DNA of 64,000 nucleotides from the NCBI RefSeq assembly GCF_004135205.1, contig NZ_CP035490.1, positions 3,799,501 to 3,863,500 on the forward strand, written 5' to 3'. Below the pieces are notes generated by a model. It ran no database searches and had not been told where the DNA came from. It saw nothing but the letters and a program-made list of their open reading frames with translations. A program made the translations under genes and the position numbers. Shown here one piece after another: positions 40,165-48,409 of the stretch. Numbering within the stretch: position 1 is the stretch's first letter; each line of letters begins with the position of its first letter. Source of the stretch: Hahella sp. KA22 (GTDB lineage Bacteria; Pseudomonadota; Gammaproteobacteria; Pseudomonadales; Oleiphilaceae).

Positions 40165-40658
40165 AGCGATGCGCCCACAGGCATTCTGAGGATGTACTGT
40201 GGGCCGGCCTTGCCGCCCAGATATTGCTCGCCGGTATCGGTAAAACCGCCGCCGATGTAGCAGTGGTAGGCGGCCGGGTTCCGGCAATTCACGGTGAGGG
40301 CGATGGACGATCTGTCGCTGTAAGCCTCATCCAGATAGGGCTTTAACGCCCGCGTAGCGTTCTTGCCAAGGCCCTGTCCCTGCCTGCCAGCGTCGATCAG
40401 AAAGGCGCGCAACCCTAATTCGTCGTCCAGGGTGAAGTTGAAATTCTGGTGATAGGCGACGTCGATAATGAAAAAGCCGACCACTTCATCGTTTAGCGTC
40501 AGCACGTGACAGTGATGGTCAGGGCCTACCACTTGCAGAATGTCCCGCGTGTGTCCGACGTAGGGGACTTGCTCCTCGTGCACCTGTAGCGCCAGCACCG
40601 CAGGTTTGTCTTCATCCCGCATTCTGCGGATCTCTAAATTTTTTACGACTACGTTCAT
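40161..40658 (-). CDS. GNAT-family N-acetyltransferase
   Basis: The 165-residue protein shows GNAT motifs: LEIRRMRDEDKPAVLALQV, LNDEVVGFFIIDVAYHQNF, ELGLRAFLIDAGRQGQGLGK (acetyl-CoA loop Q-G-Q-G-L-G), and LTVNCRNPAAYHCYIGGGF. Substrate unknown. It is transcribed convergently with the OYE gene, their stop codons overlapping, and reads away from the hairpin element at 40842. Confidence 0.9.
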   Translation of the reverse strand: MNVVVKNLEIRRMRDEDKPAVLALQVHEEQVPYVGHTRDILQVVGPDHHCHVLTLNDEVVGFFIIDVAYHQNFNFTLDDELGLRAFLIDAGRQGQGLGKNATRALKPYLDEAYSDRSSIALTVNCRNPAAYHCYIGGGFTDTGEQYLGGKAGPQYILRMPVGASL

Positions 40659-40841
40659 ACAGCAACCCTGTTTTCAGAGACTTCTTAACTATTGAGCGAT
40701 GAATCCGCCCTGCGCATCAGGGGCTCTGTCCTGAGCGCGCCAGTTATAGCGTGACGGGATTAAGCGATAAAAGCTCAAATATAACAATAAAGTAGCTTAT
40801 CATGTTAAACGCCGTCATCATTCTGTCTTGAACCGATTTAT

Positions 40842-40989
40842 TATTAACGTGGCAATGATATTGGCATGTTAATCATCAGGCGCATGGACGCGCCTGCGCG
40901 GCGTTAAGCCGCGGGAGACAGGGCCTGACATGTGCAGGCCCTGTCGTTGCAGACAAATAGAAGGAAGCTATTTGTCTGCCTGATTAATA
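40842..40989 (-). repeat. Five-hairpin dispersed element, complete copy D
   Basis: A full-length 148-bp copy in inverse orientation, bounded by TATTAA (40842-40847) and TTAATA (40984-40989). It is 96% identical to copy B with six substitutions: one before hairpin 1, one in loop 2, two in loop 3 (TTGTC to TTAAC), one between hairpins 4 and 5, and one in an arm of hairpin 5. It ends 13 bp before the ATG of the CitE-like gene at 41003 and may form its 5' leader; that gene has no other strong ribosome site. Confidence 0.93.
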
Positions 40990-41002
40990 AATAGGCGCTC
41001 TC

Positions 41003-41878
41003 ATGGATCAACCTGCCGCTACCTCTTACTGTTACGCCAGATGTTACCTGTTTATTCCCGGCAATCGGCCTGAGTTTGTCGTCAAGGCGGGCGGCCTGGA
41101 CGCGGACGTGATTATCATCGACCTGGAAGACAGCGTGCCTCGCAACGATAAAGCCCAGGCCCGAGCGGCGCTGCCGCAAATTGTGACGGCGCTGCGGGAA
41201 GAAGGAAAACGCGTGGCGGTGCGCATCAATGGCGATCTTGAGCATCTGGCGGCGGACCTGCAGGCGCTGCCGCTGGCGGATCTGCATTCGGTGTTCCTGC
41301 CCAAAACCCAGGAAGCCGGCGTGATCCGTTTGATCTGTCAGTATCTGAGCGTCCTGGAAGCGCGTCAGTCGCTGGAGTCTGGCTTCATGGCGCTGACGCC
41401 GCAGATTGAAAGTTGCAAAGGCGTACTGGACTTACGCGACATTGCAGCAGCCTCGGCGCGGGTAAAGGCCTTGGCCATGGGCTCAGAAGATCTGGCGGCG
41501 GAGCTGGGAGCGCTGGCCTCGCCCGACAGCCTGCTGGCGGCCTGCCAGCAAATAGCGCTGGTGGCGGGAGAACGGCGCATCGACGCCCTGGGGTTGCCTG
41601 GCTCCATTGGCGAATTCAAAGACCTGGACAGCTATGCCGCTAACCTCGCCAAGGCCAAAGCGCTGGGCTTTAGCGGCGCCTTGTGCGTGCATCCCGGTCA
41701 GATTCCCTGCGTCAATCGCGCTTTCGCTTATACCGAGGAACAAAAGCAATGGGCGCAGCGGGTTATCGCCACCATGGCGCAGGCGGAGCAGCAGGGGCTG
41801 GGAGCGGCGAACCTGGATGGCCGTATGCTGGACGCGCCCGTGGCGGCGCTCGCCCGCCGTATTCTGGCGCGAGATTAG
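41003..41878 (+). CDS. HpcH/HpaI aldolase / citrate lyase beta-type protein (CitE-like)
   Basis: The 291-residue TIM-barrel protein has family motifs: RCYLFIPGNRPEFVVKAG, DVIIIDLEDSVPRNDKAQAR (metal Glu-Asp), KRVAVRINGD, SVFLPKTQEA, LTPQIESCKGVLDLRDI (active-site Glu), LAMGSEDLAAELG and FSGALCVHPGQIPCVNRAF. CitE-like enzymes cleave or hydrolyse citryl-, malyl- or related CoA esters. It is followed 42 bp on by a MocR-type regulator that may control it. Confidence 0.9.
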   Translation: MDQPAATSYCYARCYLFIPGNRPEFVVKAGGLDADVIIIDLEDSVPRNDKAQARAALPQIVTALREEGKRVAVRINGDLEHLAADLQALPLADLHSVFLPKTQEAGVIRLICQYLSVLEARQSLESGFMALTPQIESCKGVLDLRDIAAASARVKALAMGSEDLAAELGALASPDSLLAACQQIALVAGERRIDALGLPGSIGEFKDLDSYAANLAKAKALGFSGALCVHPGQIPCVNRAFAYTEEQKQWAQRVIATMAQAEQQGLGAANLDGRMLDAPVAALARRILARD

Positions 41879-41920
41879 CGCCGTTTTCACAGATATTGAA
41901 CCCATCAAGATTGCCGCAAG

Positions 41921-43333
41921 ATGAAACGTTACGAGCAGTTGGCGAATGAGATCGCGGACCTGATCCGCTCCGGCGTGCTGCCGGCGGGAAGCCGGGTTCC
42001 GTCGGTGCGTAACGCCAGTAAGACCTATGGCGTCAGCGCCTCCACCGTGTTTGAAGCCTATTACCTGTTGGAAAATCGCGGCCTGATCCGCTCCAGACCG
42101 CGCTCGGGTTATTTTGTCTGCAATCAGGCCAAGCAAGCGGCGCCGGCGGCGCAAAAACGCCCGCGACAGACGTTGGCTTCTACCTCGGTGGACGTCAGTG
42201 AACTGGTGTTTTCCGTGCTCGGCTCCGTGCGCGATCCCGCCATTACGCCGCTGGGCTCTGCGTTTCCCAGTCCGACGCTGTTTCCCATGCAACGGCTGGC
42301 GCGCTCCATGGCCAAGGCCACGCGTTTGATGGATTTACGCTCCGTGGTCGCCGATCTGCCGCCGGGAAATCGGGATCTGCGTCGTCAGATTGCGTTGCGA
42401 TATGTCATGGAAGGCGTCTCCGCGCCGATGGAGGAACTGGTCATCACCAGCGGGGCGATGGAGGCGCTGAATCTGTGTCTGCAGGCGGTAACGCAGCCAG
42501 GGGATCTGGTGGCCATTGAATCCCCCGCTTTCTACGCCAGCCTGCAAGTGTTGGAGCGGCTGCAGCTCAAAGCGGTGGAGATTCCCGTGGACGCCGGCGC
42601 AGGCATGGATCTGGACGTATTGGAGCAGGCGCTGGCCAATCACCCGATCAAGGCCTGCTGGCTGATGTCCAACTTTCAGAACCCGGTGGGCGTCACCCTG
42701 GCGGAGGAGAAAAAGCGTCGGCTGGTCGCCCTGTTGCGACGACATCAGGTTCCCTTGATTGAAGATGATGTCTACGGCGAGCTTTATTTCAGCGCCCATG
42801 CGCCCAAACCCGCCAAAGCTTTTGATGAAGACGGCTGGGTGATGCACTGCGGCTCCTTCTCGAAAAGCCTCGCTCCCGGTTATCGCGTTGGTTGGACCGC
42901 CGCCGGTCGTTTCGCCCAGCAGGTGGAGCGTCTGCGTCTGATGACGACGATTTCCGCATCCATTCCCGCTCAGGCGGCTATTGCGGACTACCTGCAATTC
43001 GGCGGCTATGACCGTCATTTGCGCAAGCTGCGTCATAATCTGGAAGTACAGCAGAACCAGATGCTGGCGGCGATAGATCGCTATTTCCCGTCGCAAACCC
43101 GGGTGACGCGGCCTGACGGCGGCTACTTCTTATGGCTCGAATTACCCGCCGCTGTGGATTCGCTGGCCCTGTTTAAACTGGCGTTGGAGCAGGGCGTCAG
43201 CATTGCTCCGGGCCCAATCTTCTCCGCCACGCGTCGCTTCCGCCATTTTATCCGGCTCAACTATGGCCACCCCTGGGGGCCGGAGTTTGAGCAGGCCATG
43301 GAGGTACTGGGTCGTCTGGTCCGTTCCTTTTAA
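41921..43333 (+). CDS. MocR-type regulator: GntR winged helix fused to class I aminotransferase
   Basis: The 470-residue protein begins with a GntR winged helix (YEQLANEIADLIRSGVLPAG, SRVPSVRNASKTYGVSASTV). A full fold-type I aminotransferase domain follows (VVADLPPGNRDLRRQIALRY, VITSGAMEALNLCLQAVTQP, WLMSNFQNPVGVTLAEEKKR, IEDDVYGELYF). The PLP lysine lies in HCGSFSKSLAPGYRVGW. Such proteins sense an amino compound or PLP to switch adjacent genes. Directly downstream of the CitE-like gene on the same strand. A terminator overlaps its end. Confidence 0.93.
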   Translation: MKRYEQLANEIADLIRSGVLPAGSRVPSVRNASKTYGVSASTVFEAYYLLENRGLIRSRPRSGYFVCNQAKQAAPAAQKRPRQTLASTSVDVSELVFSVLGSVRDPAITPLGSAFPSPTLFPMQRLARSMAKATRLMDLRSVVADLPPGNRDLRRQIALRYVMEGVSAPMEELVITSGAMEALNLCLQAVTQPGDLVAIESPAFYASLQVLERLQLKAVEIPVDAGAGMDLDVLEQALANHPIKACWLMSNFQNPVGVTLAEEKKRRLVALLRRHQVPLIEDDVYGELYFSAHAPKPAKAFDEDGWVMHCGSFSKSLAPGYRVGWTAAGRFAQQVERLRLMTTISASIPAQAAIADYLQFGGYDRHLRKLRHNLEVQQNQMLAAIDRYFPSQTRVTRPDGGYFLWLELPAAVDSLALFKLALEQGVSIAPGPIFSATRRFRHFIRLNYGHPWGPEFEQAMEVLGRLVRSF

Positions 43334-43384
43334 AAAACCAGTCATGTCTGTCAGCGATAAATCGCCATCTGATATGGTTTTTTA
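43332..43384 (+). terminator. Terminator after the MocR gene
   Basis: AAAAAACCA (43332-43340) pairs with TGGTTTTTT (43375-43383), enclosing a GCGAT/ATCGC stem. The T-run after the inner stem suits termination in the forward direction, and the mirror A-run would serve the reverse. Confidence 0.65.
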
Positions 43385-43468
43385 AATCTTTTCTGAAACT
43401 GTTTGTTTGCCGCGTACGCCGGAATAATCCCGCCTGACTTTTGGATGTAAAAAGGAAGGTGGCGGCGA

Positions 43469-44866
43469 ATGAGCGAGCATATCCCGGTTCACAATATCGA
43501 GGCGGTGACGGTTGATCTGTATGAGTCCCGCACCAAGGTTCATACCCGCAGTTTCAGCGGCCGCTACAGGCGATTGCGTCTGTTGGGCGGTTTTCTGCTG
43601 TTCGCCCTGTATTTCGGGGTGGCCTGGCTGAACTGGGAAGGTCGACAGGCGGTGCTGTGGGATATCGCTTCCCGCAAGTTTCATATCTTTGGCGACACCT
43701 TCTGGCCGCAGGATTTTATTCTGCTTTCCGGCATTCTCATTATTGGCGCCTTTGGCCTGTTTTTCCTGACTGTGTTCGCCGGACGCGCATGGTGCGGCTA
43801 CGCCTGTCCTCAGAGCATGTGGACCTGGGTGTTCATGTGGGCGGAGAAGGTCACGGAAGGCGATCGTAATCAACGCATCAAACTGGACAAAGCGCCGTTG
43901 AGCCTGGAGAAGACGACCCGGCGCGGACTCAAGCATGGGCTGTGGCTGCTGGTCAGTCTGGCGACGGCGGTGACTTTTGTCGGTTATTTCACCCCCATCC
44001 GCAGTCTGGTTATGGAATTGGCGACCCTGGAAGTCGGCGGCTGGAGCCTGTTCTGGATCGGCTTTTTCACCGTCGCCACCTATCTGAACGCCGGCTGGCT
44101 GCGCGAGCAGGTGTGTTTTCACATGTGCCCCTACGGACGGTTCCAGTCTTCCATGCTGGATGAGGACTCTCTGGTGGTGACCTATGACGCCGCCAGAGGC
44201 GAATCTCGTGGTCCGCGCAAGAAGAACGCGCCGTATCGCACACAAGGTCTGGGGGATTGCGTTGATTGCAGCATGTGCGTGCAGGTGTGTCCCACTGGCA
44301 TTGATATCCGTGACGGGCTGCAAATGGAATGCATAGGATGCGCCGCCTGTATCGACGCCTGTGACGCGGTTATGGCGAAGATGGGGTATGACGCGGGTCT
44401 GGTGCGCTACACCGGCGAACGCGCATTGAAAGGCGGCGAGGCGCGCCTACTCAGGCCGCGACTGCTGGGGTACGGAGCCGTGTTGCTGCTGATGATCAGC
44501 GTGTTCGCCTGGGTAATGGCTTCCCGACCGCTGCTATCTCTGGATGTGGCCAAAGACCGCGGACTGTATCGGTACAACTCGGAAAACCGTATAGAAAACG
44601 GCTACATACTGGATATTCTGAATAAAGAAAATGAGCCGAAAACGTTCCTGATCAACGCGTCGGGTCTGGAAGGGCTGGAGATGGGCGGCGAACGCAGAGT
44701 ACAGGTTGGGCCGGAAAGCGCCGTCAGCGTACCTGTTACGTTATCGATGCGGCCAGGTCAGATTCTGCAACGCTCCAGCGATGTTTTCTTTGAAGTGACG
44801 GACGCCTACCGGCCTGAGCGGAAAGTAGTCAAGCCCAGTCGTTTCACCGGGCCTACTGCAAAATAA
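43469..44866 (+). CDS. ccoG: Cytochrome c oxidase accessory protein CcoG (RdxA/FixG)
   Basis: The 465-residue protein has five or so membrane segments, an NapH-like CGYACPQSMWTWVFMWAEK segment and EQVCFHMCPYGRFQSSMLD. A dicluster ferredoxin domain follows (CVDCSMCVQVCPTGIDIRDG, CIGCAACIDACD). The C-terminal immunoglobulin-like domain (VPVTLSMRPGQIL) is periplasmic. CcoG acts in copper handling for cbb3 oxidase assembly. The ccoNOPQ and ccoS/I genes are not in the window, so this copy is solitary. GGAAGG lies upstream of the ATG at 43469. Confidence 0.96.
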   Translation: MSEHIPVHNIEAVTVDLYESRTKVHTRSFSGRYRRLRLLGGFLLFALYFGVAWLNWEGRQAVLWDIASRKFHIFGDTFWPQDFILLSGILIIGAFGLFFLTVFAGRAWCGYACPQSMWTWVFMWAEKVTEGDRNQRIKLDKAPLSLEKTTRRGLKHGLWLLVSLATAVTFVGYFTPIRSLVMELATLEVGGWSLFWIGFFTVATYLNAGWLREQVCFHMCPYGRFQSSMLDEDSLVVTYDAARGESRGPRKKNAPYRTQGLGDCVDCSMCVQVCPTGIDIRDGLQMECIGCAACIDACDAVMAKMGYDAGLVRYTGERALKGGEARLLRPRLLGYGAVLLLMISVFAWVMASRPLLSLDVAKDRGLYRYNSENRIENGYILDILNKENEPKTFLINASGLEGLEMGGERRVQVGPESAVSVPVTLSMRPGQILQRSSDVFFEVTDAYRPERKVVKPSRFTGPTAK

Positions 44867-44869
44867 TGA

Positions 44870-44900
44870 AACGGCGCAATGGCGAGGTCCAAGCGCCGTT
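44870..44900. terminator. Hairpin after ccoG
   Basis: AACGGCGC (44870-44877) pairs with GCGCCGTT (44893-44900) four bases after the ccoG stop. No T-run follows, so this may act as a 3' stabiliser rather than a terminator. Confidence 0.4.
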
Positions 44901-45002
44901 GAGGGTCTATACTGGCAAGTAAGCACGGAAGTTCATCACGGCGACTTGCGCCCCCTTGTCGCCGTTCTGGATGAAACCAGCTTGGGGTATATCGTCGTCG
45001 AC

Positions 45003-45860
45003 ATGCGGGGGATGCCTGTGCAGTATTTGATCTTACTTTTGGCTGTTTTTCTCTTGGGCGCGCCTTTTTCCTGGGCGAAAGATCATTTTCACCAACCCAG
45101 CGCGGATAAGCTGGTGAGGGTCGCCACCCTGACCAACTATCCGCCATTCACGTTCGACAAGCGTTTTGCCGAAAATGTGCAACTGGAAACAATCCCTCCG
45201 GGCCTGGATTCAGAACGTCTGCAAGGCTATAGCTGGGATGTGTTGAGGGAGAGCTATCATGAAATGGGGTACACCATTCAACTCTATATTTACCCCTGGA
45301 TTCGCGCCTTTGATCAGGTAAAGGCCGGCAAGCTGGATATCTTGTTTCCCGCAGGCTTCAACCAGGAGCGCGCCAGCTACTTCAATTACTCCAAGGAGCC
45401 TATTAATCATGTGGAGTTTCTGGTCTACGTAAGACCTGACGCAAAACTGAGCTGGAACGGTCTGGAGTCTTTGGAAGGCAAAAACATTGGCGTGCTGCGG
45501 GGCTGGAATTACGGTCTGGAGTGGGAGCGACAGACCCGCATCGTCAAATATGACGTAGGGGAGATACTGCAAGGCTTCGCCATGTTGGATAAAGGCCATC
45601 TGGACGGCCTCGCCGGATACGAGTTGAACTTCGACTACGCGCTGCAACAGGCGAACTGGCGCAATCATTACAAAAAACTTCCTGTGTTCGACTTCACTGA
45701 CGAATTCGCCGTCAGCGCCAAAAAGAATCCTGACGGTCAGAAACTGCTGGACATATTCGACGCCGGCAAACGACGTATTGTAGAGAAGGGGATCTTCTAC
45801 AAGATCAATGCGAAGTGGCAGGGCGCCGGGGTGCAGGAGACCAACCCGGAGCGCGACTAA
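45003..45860 (+). CDS. Periplasmic solute-binding-like protein (SBP_bac_3)
   Basis: The product from the ATG at 45003 is 285 residues with a signal peptide (YLILLLAVFLLGAPFSWA). It has the family 3 solute-binding fold: RVATLTNYPPFTFDKRF, YSWDVLRESYHEMGYTIQLY, IRAFDQVKAGKLDILFPAGF, KNIGVLRGWNYGLEW. No ABC permease or ATPase is adjacent. In this group (often seen in marine gammaproteobacteria) such lone proteins may serve as sensors or scavengers. A start at 44946 would put a non-signal sequence in front. Confidence 0.82.
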   Translation: MRGMPVQYLILLLAVFLLGAPFSWAKDHFHQPSADKLVRVATLTNYPPFTFDKRFAENVQLETIPPGLDSERLQGYSWDVLRESYHEMGYTIQLYIYPWIRAFDQVKAGKLDILFPAGFNQERASYFNYSKEPINHVEFLVYVRPDAKLSWNGLESLEGKNIGVLRGWNYGLEWERQTRIVKYDVGEILQGFAMLDKGHLDGLAGYELNFDYALQQANWRNHYKKLPVFDFTDEFAVSAKKNPDGQKLLDIFDAGKRRIVEKGIFYKINAKWQGAGVQETNPERD

Positions 45861-45947
45861 AGCTTTGAATAATCGCAAGGAATTGGTACGCTGCGACGGA
45901 CGCTGGAATTATGAATCCCTTCCGTGAGTGGCGAAAAAGGACTGCGC

Positions 45948-46343
45948 ATGTACCGTTACGAACTCTCCCCCCGTTATGCTGAAACCGACGCCATGGGGCA
46001 TATCAACAACACTGTGCCGCCTGTGTGGCTGGAAAAAGCGAGAGACCCCATTTTTGAGTTGTTTATGCCAGGGCGCGACCTATCCAAAGCCAACTTGATC
46101 ACTGTGAAATACATGATCGAGTTTCATGACGAAATTCGCTACGAACACGAGGTCGCCATCTTTACCGCCATCGCGGAGATTGGAAACGCCTCGTTTACGG
46201 TCACCCAGCGCATCGTACAAAACGATACCCTGCGCGCCACGGGACAAACCACGCTGGTTCATTTCGACTACCGCAACAAGAAAGCGGCGCCCATTCCTGA
46301 CGACATTCGGGCCAGGTTGAGAGAGATGATGGGGGGAGGTTAA
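45948..46343 (+). CDS. Hotdog-fold acyl-CoA thioesterase (4HBT family)
   Basis: The 131-residue protein has the 4HBT signature ETDAMGHINNTVPPVWLEKARDP with the catalytic Asp, then VKYMIEFHDEIRYEHEVAIF and the closing TGQTTLVHFDYRNKKAAPIP. These enzymes hydrolyse acyl-CoA thioesters in the cytoplasm; chain-length preference is unknown. The ATG at 45948 follows AAAAAGG. It sits between two solute-binding-like proteins without obvious connection. Confidence 0.9.
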   Translation: MYRYELSPRYAETDAMGHINNTVPPVWLEKARDPIFELFMPGRDLSKANLITVKYMIEFHDEIRYEHEVAIFTAIAEIGNASFTVTQRIVQNDTLRATGQTTLVHFDYRNKKAAPIPDDIRARLREMMGGG

Positions 46344-46380
46344 CAATGCAAGGCGTCGCCCGGCGTTCCAATCAGTGGTT

Positions 46381-47133
46381 TCAAAGCTCCCCGTCTTCCC
46401 CATACTTCTTCAATATTCGCGCTTCGGTTCCATCTTTGCGGATGATATCCAGGCCAAGATTGAAGTCGTGAATGATTTTCTGGTAGTCGGGATTCGCTTT
46501 TGACACGCAGTTGTGAAAATAGTTGGTGTGCAGGGGAGGGGTGACAAACGCCAGCTTGTGGGCCTCGGAGGCGAACACGGTATTCACCAGCTGTATGATA
46601 CGCTGCTTTTTCTCAACGACCAGATCCAGTCTGCCCGCCAGCAGCTTGCGGATATTGGTTTCGGCGTCAAACGCGTACTCTATGTTCAAATATTCCGCTT
46701 CCGCTCTATCGAACTCGGGACTGACTTTGGAGTTGCTGATATGGCCAATCCGGTAGGGTTTCAGGTCCTCAATCTTCTGGTAGGAGATTGCGCTTTCTTT
46801 TCGCTCTAATAGCATGACCTGCGCGACGCCGATGGGGTTGGAATAGGCCAGCTTTTCCGCCCGCTCCTTGGTGTAATAGGCGGCCAATAACATATCGTAT
46901 TCGCCTGCGATGCTCTTGGTAAGCGCTCTGGACCAGGGCACGAAACGAAAATCGGTAGCGTAGCCGACTCGACTGAAGGCGGCTTCCGTAATGTCGACCA
47001 GATAGCCGCCTTTCTTCTCTTCATCGCCAGCGACCACGAGCGCTCTTTTTTCTGCGAAGACGGACCCGGAAGCGAAGAGAACGCCAACGATCAGGGCGAT
47101 GAGTCCTTTGGCCTTCCAGGTTCTGTGATTCAT
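46381..47133 (-). CDS. Periplasmic solute-binding-like protein (SBP_bac_3)
   Basis: The 250-residue precursor has a signal peptide (LIALIVGVLFASGSVFA) and family 3 features: GGYLVDITEAAFSRVGYATD, FRFVPWSRALTKSIAGEYDM, LKPYRIGHISNSKVSPEFD, LLAGRLDLVVEKKQRIIQLV, ending DIIRKDGTEARILKKYGE. It is smaller than most ABC binding proteins and has no transporter neighbours, like the protein at 45003 but not close to it in sequence. A sensory role or use of a remote permease is possible. Confidence 0.85.
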   Translation of the reverse strand: MNHRTWKAKGLIALIVGVLFASGSVFAEKRALVVAGDEEKKGGYLVDITEAAFSRVGYATDFRFVPWSRALTKSIAGEYDMLLAAYYTKERAEKLAYSNPIGVAQVMLLERKESAISYQKIEDLKPYRIGHISNSKVSPEFDRAEAEYLNIEYAFDAETNIRKLLAGRLDLVVEKKQRIIQLVNTVFASEAHKLAFVTPPLHTNYFHNCVSKANPDYQKIIHDFNLGLDIIRKDGTEARILKKYGEDGEL

Positions 47134-47308
47134 AAAGGTTCACTCTTTGCAGTCAAGGCGCAGTGCGGCATGGGCGTCGCTGAAGAATATATTCGGGCTG
47201 CATAAAAAGTATAGCTTACCGGATATAGGACGTTATTATTTGTGAAGTTTTCAGGCTCTATAAAGCAGGGAGCCGTTTGATGCATAGCGTTGTTAAATCA
47301 GGAGAGAA

Positions 47309-47671
47309 ATGATGGAAATTGTGTCCGCCTGGCTAATTCACCACAGGGCTTCCATGGAGCCTGCTTCGCCAATGAATTATGACGGATCAGAGTACATTGT
47401 CGGCGTTGGTGTGGTTCCCGCCACGTCAATGAGAGAAGCATTGGATCTATTTGACCAATACCTGGCGAAAAACAAAATGGCGCTGATGGATCTCTGGAAG
47501 TGCGAACAATATCGCGGTCCGATCAGATGTCTCACTGCGCCGATACTGACGGAAAAGGAGGCTCAAGAGAGCTCGCATCGGGCCTTGGAAAGAGACTGCA
47601 TATACTACGTTGGCGGTATTTCTTCCGAAGTTATTGAGCACATGGAAGAGTTTGGCCATGAAGAAACCTAG
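47309..47671 (+). CDS. Hypothetical cytoplasmic protein
   Basis: This 120-residue protein (VSAWLIHHRASMEPASPMNY, YIVGVGVVPATSMREALDLF, CEQYRGPIRCLTAPILTEKE, YYVGGISSEVIEHMEEFGHE) has a strand-helix pattern but no recognised motif. It has GGAGAG upstream of the ATG. The next gene starts 14 bp before this one ends, so the two are translationally coupled and likely act together. Confidence 0.68.
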   Translation: MMEIVSAWLIHHRASMEPASPMNYDGSEYIVGVGVVPATSMREALDLFDQYLAKNKMALMDLWKCEQYRGPIRCLTAPILTEKEAQESSHRALERDCIYYVGGISSEVIEHMEEFGHEET

Positions 47672-48323
47672 GGGAGCGCTGACCCTCGCTGAGGGACGCT
47701 ATGACTATAAAACAAACGTCTCTCTTGCATTGGATAATGACATTCAAGAGAAAGACGTTATGGTAAGGACCTGCTTGCACTCATTTGAGGAATGGCGGGC
47801 GACGCATCATGATTATAGCTATGTTTTTCCGTTTATCGCCTGGATACGCGGAGAAGGAGTGCAGGCAGGTATCGTAGACAGTAGAGAAGTCTGGGTTTTC
47901 CAAGTAGACGCGACGCGGACACAGGATATTATCCAGGCGGTTCGCGTGGGGATGTTCTTTTTCAACCTAACCGCAGATGATCTGCTGCGCGACGTTTATG
48001 TCAAGAATCTGGATGTGGGAGACGAGCTGGGCGCATCGGCGCCAGCCCTGGTCAACGCCAACAGAACGTTATACGAAAATACAGGCGTTGCTCTCAGAGA
48101 AGCCGCGGGCGCTTTGGGCTGCGGAGGCGATCTCAATTTCTGGATATACAGCCATAACAATAATCCGAGAATGCCGCAAAACGCCTTGCACGAGGCGGTT
48201 TCCAGCGCAGGCGCGAGGTCCATCGTGACCGATAGCGTGAAGGCTCATTGGGCGCGGGTCGGCAATAATCAGGGCGACCCCGGACCACTCTGCAAATCGG
48301 ATTTACATCGGGCGATTTTTTAA
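47658..48323 (+). CDS. Hypothetical protein coupled to the gene at 47309
   Basis: The 221-residue product (YSYVFPFIAWIRGEGVQAGI, QDIIQAVRVGMFFFNLTADD, ALVNANRTLYENTGVALREA, CGGDLNFWIYSHNNNPRMPQ) is soluble and of unknown family. Its start overlaps the preceding gene. An upstream extension (MAVFLPK at 47610) is in frame but lies inside the preceding gene. Presence of two coupled unknown genes before the DUF695-RraB gene on the same strand suggests a three-gene unit (inference). Confidence 0.65.
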   Translation: MKKPRGALTLAEGRYDYKTNVSLALDNDIQEKDVMVRTCLHSFEEWRATHHDYSYVFPFIAWIRGEGVQAGIVDSREVWVFQVDATRTQDIIQAVRVGMFFFNLTADDLLRDVYVKNLDVGDELGASAPALVNANRTLYENTGVALREAAGALGCGGDLNFWIYSHNNNPRMPQNALHEAVSSAGARSIVTDSVKAHWARVGNNQGDPGPLCKSDLHRAIF

Positions 48324-48409
48324 AGGCTCCAGCGAAGGTCGCATTCATGGACAGGTGCTCGATTTGACCAGTCAGGCAGCGGCGAAATTTCATAACGACG
48401 AGAGAAACC

